Below are positions 59,153 to 64,000 of a stretch of 64,000 nucleotides of DNA, one piece after another (the first letter of the stretch is position 1; each line of letters starts with the position of its first letter). The stretch comes from Granulimonas faecalis (GTDB lineage: Bacteria; Actinomycetota; Coriobacteriia; Coriobacteriales; Atopobiaceae). The notes below the pieces were generated by a model, which did not search any database, was not told the DNA's origin, and was given only the letters and a program-made list of their open reading frames with translations. The DNA lies in NCBI RefSeq assembly GCF_022834715.1, contig NZ_BQKC01000001.1:1-64000 (forward strand). The letters run 5' to 3'. Both the position numbers and the translations under genes were made by a program.

Positions 59153-60592
59153 GTGGCCGGCAAGAAGTTCTCGTTCCTCGACGTGATCCTCTCCGTGATC
59201 TGCGTCGTCTTCGTGGCCGAGGCCGCCGCCCCCGCGGCCGCCATCGGCAATGCCCAGTTCTTCTGGTGGATCTTCCTGATCGTCACGTTCCTTTTGCCCT
59301 ACGGCATGGTGGTGGCTGAGCTCGGCACCACCTACGACTCCGACGGCGGCCTCTACGACTGGGTCCGAGACGCCCTGGGAGACAGGTGGGGCTCTCGCGT
59401 CGCCTGGTACTACTGGATCAACTTCCCCCTGTGGATCGCCTCGTGCGCCACGCTCTTCCCCGACATCATCGGATTCGTGACCGGCATGGAGTTCACGGTG
59501 CTCGGCAAGCTGGCCATCGAGCTGGCCTTCGTGTGGATCGTCGTGCTCATGGCCACGTCCAATGTCTCCGACTCCGCGTGGGTGCTCAACGGCGGCGCCA
59601 TCCTCAAGGTGGCCATCGCCGTGGTGGTGGGATGCCTGGGTATCTGGTACGCCACGGCCAACGGCTTCGCCAACGACATGAGCCCGGCCACGTTCCTGCC
59701 CGACCTCACCAACGTGAGCGCCCTGACGTTCCTGTCCATCATCCTGTTCAACTTCATGGGTTTCGAGGTGGTCACCACCTTCGCCGACTCCATGAAGAAC
59801 CCGGAGAAGGACATCCCCAAGGCCATCATCCTCGGCGGTCTCGCCATCGGTGCCATCTACCTGTTCTGCGGCTTCGGCATCGGCGCCGCCATCCCCACCG
59901 CCGATATCGACCCCGACTTCGGCATGATCCTCGCCGTCCAGACCATGGTGGGCGACTCCCCGCTCTTCGCCGTCATCTGCATCGTGTTCCTGGTGACGCT
60001 CTTCGCCAACATGGCCAGCTGGTCGTTCGGTGTGAACTTCGTGGCCGACTACGCCGCCAAGCACGGCAACATGCCCAAGGTGTTCGGCATCGAGTCCAAG
60101 AAGACCGAGATGCCCAACGGCGCCAACGTGGTCAACGGCGTCGTGGCGAGCCTCGCCCTCATGCTGCAGCTCATCCCTGTCGACTTCATCTCCGACCAGA
60201 TCTTCTGGATGCTCTTCTCGATGAACGTCGTCTTCCTGCTCATCAGCTACATCCCGATGTTCCCGGCCTTCCTCAAGCTCCGCTCCGTTGACCCCGACCG
60301 CCCGCGCGTCTTCACCTTCCCGTTCAAGGGCGCGGCCATGAAGGTGGCCCTCGCGGTGCCCGCCATCGAGCTGGTGCTGTCCATCGTCGCCACCATCGTC
60401 CCGCTCAACGGTTCGGCCGACGAGCTCTCCAAGGTCCCGATGCTCGTGGGCGTGCTCATCTTCGTGGCCCTGGGCGAGGTCGTGCGCATCGTCTCCGCCC
60501 GCGGCCGCGCCGAGGAGTTCGCAGGCCTCACCCCCGAGCTCGCCGCGGAGCGCCTGGCCGACGAGGCCGAGCACGGCGAGGACCACCAGTAA
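59153..60592 (+). CDS. aguD: agmatine/putrescine antiporter (APC family)
   Basis: A 479 aa transporter with about 12 membrane segments, of the amino acid-polyamine-organocation family. It opens with KKFSFLDVILSVICVVFVAEA and contains FNFMGFEVVTTFADSMKNPEKDIP, the unwound-helix region typical of this family. It would exchange external agmatine for putrescine. GTG at 59153 follows AAAGGAGGAG. Function is assigned by its place between ptcA and aguA. A close paralogue is encoded at 61877. Confidence 0.85.
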   Translation: MAGKKFSFLDVILSVICVVFVAEAAAPAAAIGNAQFFWWIFLIVTFLLPYGMVVAELGTTYDSDGGLYDWVRDALGDRWGSRVAWYYWINFPLWIASCATLFPDIIGFVTGMEFTVLGKLAIELAFVWIVVLMATSNVSDSAWVLNGGAILKVAIAVVVGCLGIWYATANGFANDMSPATFLPDLTNVSALTFLSIILFNFMGFEVVTTFADSMKNPEKDIPKAIILGGLAIGAIYLFCGFGIGAAIPTADIDPDFGMILAVQTMVGDSPLFAVICIVFLVTLFANMASWSFGVNFVADYAAKHGNMPKVFGIESKKTEMPNGANVVNGVVASLALMLQLIPVDFISDQIFWMLFSMNVVFLLISYIPMFPAFLKLRSVDPDRPRVFTFPFKGAAMKVALAVPAIELVLSIVATIVPLNGSADELSKVPMLVGVLIFVALGEVVRIVSARGRAEEFAGLTPELAAERLADEAEHGEDHQ

Positions 60593-60647
60593 CCCCGTCG
60601 ACCCCGACGGTTCCCGACCCGCCTGACCCACCGAAAGGAGCCCCACC

Positions 60648-61790
60648 ATGAAGGTCATCCCCGAGTCCGTCTCCAATCCCGCCGCCGACGGCTTCCACAT
60701 GCCCGCCGAGTTCGAGCCCCAGGACCGTGTCTGGATGCTCTGGCCCCGCCGCACCGACACCTGGAGCTTCGGCGCCAAGCCGGCCCAGGCCCAGTACGCC
60801 CAGATCGCCCGCACCATCGCCCGCTTCACCCCGGTCTACGTCTGCGTGAACGAGCCCGACTTCAAGAACGCCCAGGCCGTGTTCGACGGCGTTGACAACG
60901 TCCAGGTCGTCGAGCTCACCTCCGATGACGCCTGGATCCGCGACACCGGCGCCACCTTCGTGGTCAACGGCGCCGGCGAGCTGCGCGCCGTTGACTGGCA
61001 CTTCAACGCCTACGGCGGCCTCTACGACGGCCTCTACTTCCCGTGGGACAAGGACGACGAGATCGCGTCCAAGATGGCGGGCATCGTGGGGTGCGACCGC
61101 TACCGTCCCGAGGAGTTCATCCTCGAGGGCGGCTCCATCCACGTGGACGGCGAGGGCACCTGCCTCACCACCGACATGTGCCTGCTCTCCCCGGGCCGTT
61201 CCGCTTCCGTCAACGGCCTCGAGCCCTGGAGCGAGGAGCTGCGCGCGTGGTGCGAGGAGAAGCTCCGCGCGTACCTGGGCGTCGAGAAGGTCATCTGGGT
61301 CAAGGACGGCATCGACCCCGAGGAGACCAACGGCCACATCGACGACGTGGCCTGCTTCGTGCGCCCCGGCGAGGTCGTGGTTATCGACACCGACGACGAG
61401 GACTACCCCTTCTACAAGGAGGCCAAGGCCGCCCAGGCCATCCTCGCCGCCACCACCGACGCCCGCGGCCGCACCCTCAAGGTGCACACCCTCTGCCTGC
61501 CCAAGAAGCCTCTGTACATGACCCAGGAGGCCTGCGACACCATCGACGTCGACGAGAACGCCGAGCCCCGTGTGGCCGACGAGCCGCTCATCGCCAGCTA
61601 CCTCAACTACCTCGTGACCAACAAGGGCGTCATCGTGCCCCAGTACGGCGACGAGAACGACGCCCTGGCCATCGAGCAGCTCCAGGCCATCTACCCCGAC
61701 CGCGAGGTCGTGGGCTGCCAGAGCTGGGAGGTCGTCTACGGCGGCGGCAACATCCACTGCATCACCCAGCAGCAGCCGAGCGTCGCCTAG
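60648..61790 (+). CDS. aguA: agmatine deiminase
   Basis: Hydrolyses agmatine to N-carbamoylputrescine and ammonia. The 380 aa product is of normal length for the guanidino-modifying family. Catalytic features: WIRDTGATFV, the His/Asp motif NGHIDDVACF, and the nucleophilic Cys in GGGNIHCITQQ near the C-terminus. ATG at 60648 with AAAGGAG. With aguD and ptcA it gives ATP-yielding, alkali-producing agmatine catabolism if carbamate kinase is encoded elsewhere. Confidence 0.96.
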   Translation: MKVIPESVSNPAADGFHMPAEFEPQDRVWMLWPRRTDTWSFGAKPAQAQYAQIARTIARFTPVYVCVNEPDFKNAQAVFDGVDNVQVVELTSDDAWIRDTGATFVVNGAGELRAVDWHFNAYGGLYDGLYFPWDKDDEIASKMAGIVGCDRYRPEEFILEGGSIHVDGEGTCLTTDMCLLSPGRSASVNGLEPWSEELRAWCEEKLRAYLGVEKVIWVKDGIDPEETNGHIDDVACFVRPGEVVVIDTDDEDYPFYKEAKAAQAILAATTDARGRTLKVHTLCLPKKPLYMTQEACDTIDVDENAEPRVADEPLIASYLNYLVTNKGVIVPQYGDENDALAIEQLQAIYPDREVVGCQSWEVVYGGGNIHCITQQQPSVA

Positions 61791-61821
61791 CGGCGGTCCT
61801 GCCGAGAGGCTCATCTGACAA

Positions 61822-61853
61822 GGGACCCGCGTCTACCCGTCGGCGCGGGTCCC
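61822..61853 (+). terminator. hairpin between aguA and second antiporter
   Basis: GGGACCCGCG (61822-61831) pairs perfectly with CGCGGGTCCC (61844-61853). No T-tract. Confidence 0.5.
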
Positions 61854-61876
61854 CCATACCTTGGGAGGAGGCCGCC

Positions 61877-63274
61877 ATGCCGGCCAAGAGGTTCTCGTTG
61901 GTAGACGTGGTGTTGTCCGTGATCTGCGTGGTGTTCACCATAGAGGCGGTGGCGCCGGCGTCGGCCATGGGCAACGTGCAGTTCTTCTGGTGGGGCGTGC
62001 TCATCGTCACGTTCCTTTTGCCCTACGGCATGGTGGTGGCCGAGCTCGGCAGCACCTTCGACTCCGAGGGCGGCCTCTACGACTGGGTGCGCTCGGGGCT
62101 GGGCGACGCCTGGGGGTCGCGGTGCGCCTGGTACTACTGGGTGAACTTCCCCCTCTGGATCGCGAGCGTGGCCTGCATCTTCCCGAGCGTGCTCGCGGGC
62201 GTCTGGGGCGTCGCGCTGCCGCTCTGGGCGCGCATAGGCGCGGAGCTCGTCTTTGTCTGGGGCGTCACGTGGGCCGCATGCTCGCCCGTGAGCGACGCCG
62301 ACTGGATCCTCAACGGCGGCGCGGTCATCAAGGTGTTCATCACGCTCGTCGTGGGCGGCGTGGGTGTGTGGTTCGCGGCGGAGAACGGGTTCGCCAACCC
62401 CATGGGGCCCGAGACCTTCCTGCCCGACCTCGCCAACCCCGACTCGCTCACGTACCTCTCCATCATCCTGTTCAACTTCATGGGCTTCGAGGTGGTGGCC
62501 ACCTTCGCCGGGTCCATGGACAACCCCCGCCGTGACATCCCCGTGGCCATCGTGGTGGGCGGCGTCACCATCGCGGCCGTCTACATCCTGTGCGGTGTGG
62601 GCATCGGCGCGGCCGTGCCCGCCGAGGCGCTCAACCTCGACTCCGGCATCGTGGATGCCGTGACCGCCATGGTGGGCGGGTCGTCGCCCCTCGTGTGGGT
62701 GGTGGGCGCCGCGTTCCTCGTCACGCTCTTCGCCAACATGGTGAGCTGGTCGTTCGGCATCAACTCCGTGGCCTGCCGCGCCGCCGAGGACGGCAACATG
62801 CCCCGGCCCTTCGCCCGGAGGTCGGCCGCCACCTCCATGCCCGACGGCAGCGCCCTCATGACGGGCGTCGTGGCGAGCCTGGTGCTCCTGCTCCAGGTGC
62901 CCCTCGGCGAGGACTCCGAGGTCTTCTGGGTGTTCTTCTCCATGAACGTCGTGTTCCTGCTCCTGAGCTACCTGCCCATGTTCCCGGCCTTCGCCCGGCT
63001 GCGGCGCACCGACCCCACCGAGCGCGTGTTCCGCGCGCCGTTTGGCGGCCGCGCCCTCGCCGCGGTGCTGGCGGCCCCCATGGTCGAGATCGTGCTCGCC
63101 GTGGCGGCCACGGTGGTGCCGCTCGGGCCCGGGCCCGACGAGGCGGCCAAGTTCCCGCTGCTCGCCGGTACGGTCGTATTGCTCGCGGCCGGAGAGGCTG
63201 TGCGGCTGGCATGTCGCCGGGGCGGGTCCCGGGGGCGTGCCGCCGGCGCGGGGACGCCGGCGCCGGGCGCCTGA
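61877..63274 (+). CDS. second agmatine/putrescine-type APC antiporter
   Basis: A 465 aa paralogue of the transporter at 59153, alike from end to end (KRFSLVDVVLSVICVVFTIEA, FNFMGFEVVATFAGSMDNPRRDIP) but clearly diverged, with a GC-rich Ala/Gly tail. It may carry a different polyamine or amino acid, or work under other conditions. ATG at 61877 with GGGAGGAG. Lies where carbamate kinase (aguC) is often found. The substrate is inferred from the neighbourhood only. Confidence 0.8.
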   Translation: MPAKRFSLVDVVLSVICVVFTIEAVAPASAMGNVQFFWWGVLIVTFLLPYGMVVAELGSTFDSEGGLYDWVRSGLGDAWGSRCAWYYWVNFPLWIASVACIFPSVLAGVWGVALPLWARIGAELVFVWGVTWAACSPVSDADWILNGGAVIKVFITLVVGGVGVWFAAENGFANPMGPETFLPDLANPDSLTYLSIILFNFMGFEVVATFAGSMDNPRRDIPVAIVVGGVTIAAVYILCGVGIGAAVPAEALNLDSGIVDAVTAMVGGSSPLVWVVGAAFLVTLFANMVSWSFGINSVACRAAEDGNMPRPFARRSAATSMPDGSALMTGVVASLVLLLQVPLGEDSEVFWVFFSMNVVFLLLSYLPMFPAFARLRRTDPTERVFRAPFGGRALAAVLAAPMVEIVLAVAATVVPLGPGPDEAAKFPLLAGTVVLLAAGEAVRLACRRGGSRGRAAGAGTPAPGA

Positions 63275-63310
63275 GCCCGGCACCCGCCATAACCGTCGGT
63301 TTTCCGGCCA

Positions 63311-63324
63311 TTGCCTACAATGGG
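63311..63324 (+). promoter_or_regulatory. candidate -10 region, shared motif
   Basis: TTGCCTACAATGGG with TACAAT at 63316-63321, identical to 42138-42151; 36 bases before the PRD regulator start. Confidence 0.4.
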
Positions 63325-63359
63325 GGTGGCGTGTCGGCGGGGGAGAGAGGAGTGGCGGC

Positions 63360-64000
63360 GTGGACGAGCGGCTCAAGGCCTTCACGGCCTACGTCATGGC
63401 CCACCCCGGCGCCACCGTCGACGAGGTGGCCGAGCGGTTCTCCGTGAGCGACCGCACGGTGCGCGACTACCGCAAGCGCGCCAACTACGACCTCGCCGGT
63501 GCCGCCGAGGTCGTGCTGTCCCGCGGCCACCTGCGCGTCGAGGTCGTCGACGGCGCCCGGCTGCGCGCCCTCATCGCGGACGGCCCTGTCGACGCCGCCC
63601 AGGCCGTGGAGGAGGAGGGGCACGACCTCCCCCTCGAGCTTTCCGGAAGGGCCTGGGAGGTGGCGGGCTCCATGGTGGAGGCCGCCGAGGAGGCCTTCTC
63701 CCACGGGTTCTCCGACGACCTCGAGCTGCGCATGAACCTCGCCCGCCACGTGGAGCCCCTGGGCGAGCGCCTACGGTCCGGCGAGACGGTGGAGAACCCG
63801 CTGCTGGGAGACGTCAAGAGCCGCTACCCGCTGGCCTTCGCCATGGCGGCCTCGACCTCCGGCGTGCTCGAGGGGGCCTACGGCTCCAAGCCCTCCGACG
63901 ACGAGCTGGGCTACATCGCCCTCGCCTTCGCCCTGGCCCTCGAGCGGGGTCGCGAGCGCGTGCCCCGCAAGAACATCGTGGTAGTGTGTGCCACGGGCCA
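63360..64000 (+). CDS. PRD-domain transcriptional regulator (BglG/MtlR type), 3' end outside window
   Basis: The frame is open from the GTG at 63360 (GAGAGAGGA 8 bases upstream) to the window edge, 213 codons. Residues 1-50 form a helix-turn-helix (ATVDEVAERFSVSDRTVRDYRKR). About 85-195 resembles a PTS regulation domain, with a conserved His in NLARHVEPLGERLRSG and ENPLLGDVKSRYP. The last visible residues, KNIVVVCATG, look like the start of a PTS EIIB-like domain. Such proteins activate sugar or polyol operons under PTS control. It could instead control the agu genes upstream, but this cannot be judged from a partial gene. Confidence 0.8.
   Translation, partial: MDERLKAFTAYVMAHPGATVDEVAERFSVSDRTVRDYRKRANYDLAGAAEVVLSRGHLRVEVVDGARLRALIADGPVDAAQAVEEEGHDLPLELSGRAWEVAGSMVEAAEEAFSHGFSDDLELRMNLARHVEPLGERLRSGETVENPLLGDVKSRYPLAFAMAASTSGVLEGAYGSKPSDDELGYIALAFALALERGRERVPRKNIVVVCATG

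Noticed and set aside
61043-61876. Long N-terminal extension of the second antiporter into aguA
   Set aside because: Out-of-frame overlap with aguA; the ATG at 61877 has a good ribosome binding site and starts exactly where its paralogue does.

Overview
The window is a GC-rich chromosomal segment that starts about 100 bases upstream of dnaA. It carries the replication-origin order dnaA, dnaN, recF, a DUF721/DciA-like gene, gyrB, gyrA. High GC, a large Lhr helicase, membrane-bound LuxR-type regulators and an agmatine deiminase cluster with two antiporters suggest class Coriobacteriia (Actinomycetota), perhaps an Olsenella/Atopobiaceae-like gut or oral anaerobe. The class is a fair inference; the genus is a guess, and no 16S gene is present.

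Layout. 1-9.6 kb: replication initiation and gyrase, with a candidate oriC between dnaA and dnaN. 9.8-10.7 kb: a bifunctional-nuclease-family gene, tRNA-Ile and tRNA-Ala. 10.8-14.2 kb: a lactococcin 972-type bacteriocin locus (precursor, multi-TM membrane protein, ABC ATPase) that looks less GC-rich than its surroundings. 14.3-16.6 kb: an amino-acid ABC importer with fused binding protein and permease. 16.8-24 kb: a hypothetical gene, typA, and convergent lhr. 24.2-27.3 kb: small membrane proteins, two tRNA-Ser genes on the minus strand and a TRIC/UPF0126 protein. 27.5-32.2 kb: rpsF, ssb, rpsR, a DUF2232-like gene, rplI and dnaB. 32.3-34.1 kb: a membrane regulator with two LuxR-type helix-turn-helix domains and a small membrane protein. 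34.4-56.5 kb: purine genes (purA, purD, purE, purF, purM, purN) interspersed with degV, a NUDIX hydrolase, an exporter, plsY, a pyridoxal kinase, a yqeY-like gene and a class B sortase. 56.7-64 kb: a frameshifted membrane LuxR regulator diverging from an agmatine catabolism cluster (ptcA, antiporter, aguA, second antiporter), then the start of a PRD regulator.

Two accessory modules separate genes that are often adjacent (purF-purM-purN). Between purF and purM lies a DUF559/Vsr-like nuclease-type gene flanked on both sides by arrays of covarying palindromes, 14 hairpin units in all. This is the strongest candidate for an undescribed system. Between purM and purN lies an ABC exporter, a small secreted cysteine-containing peptide and a two-component system, which resembles an uncharacterised peptide export, immunity or sensing cassette. 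Several other dispersed inverted-repeat families occur as pairs within the window.

Starts were chosen by Shine-Dalgarno position, so many genes use GTG and one uses TTG. Family names come from recognised motifs and gene order; no database search was possible.
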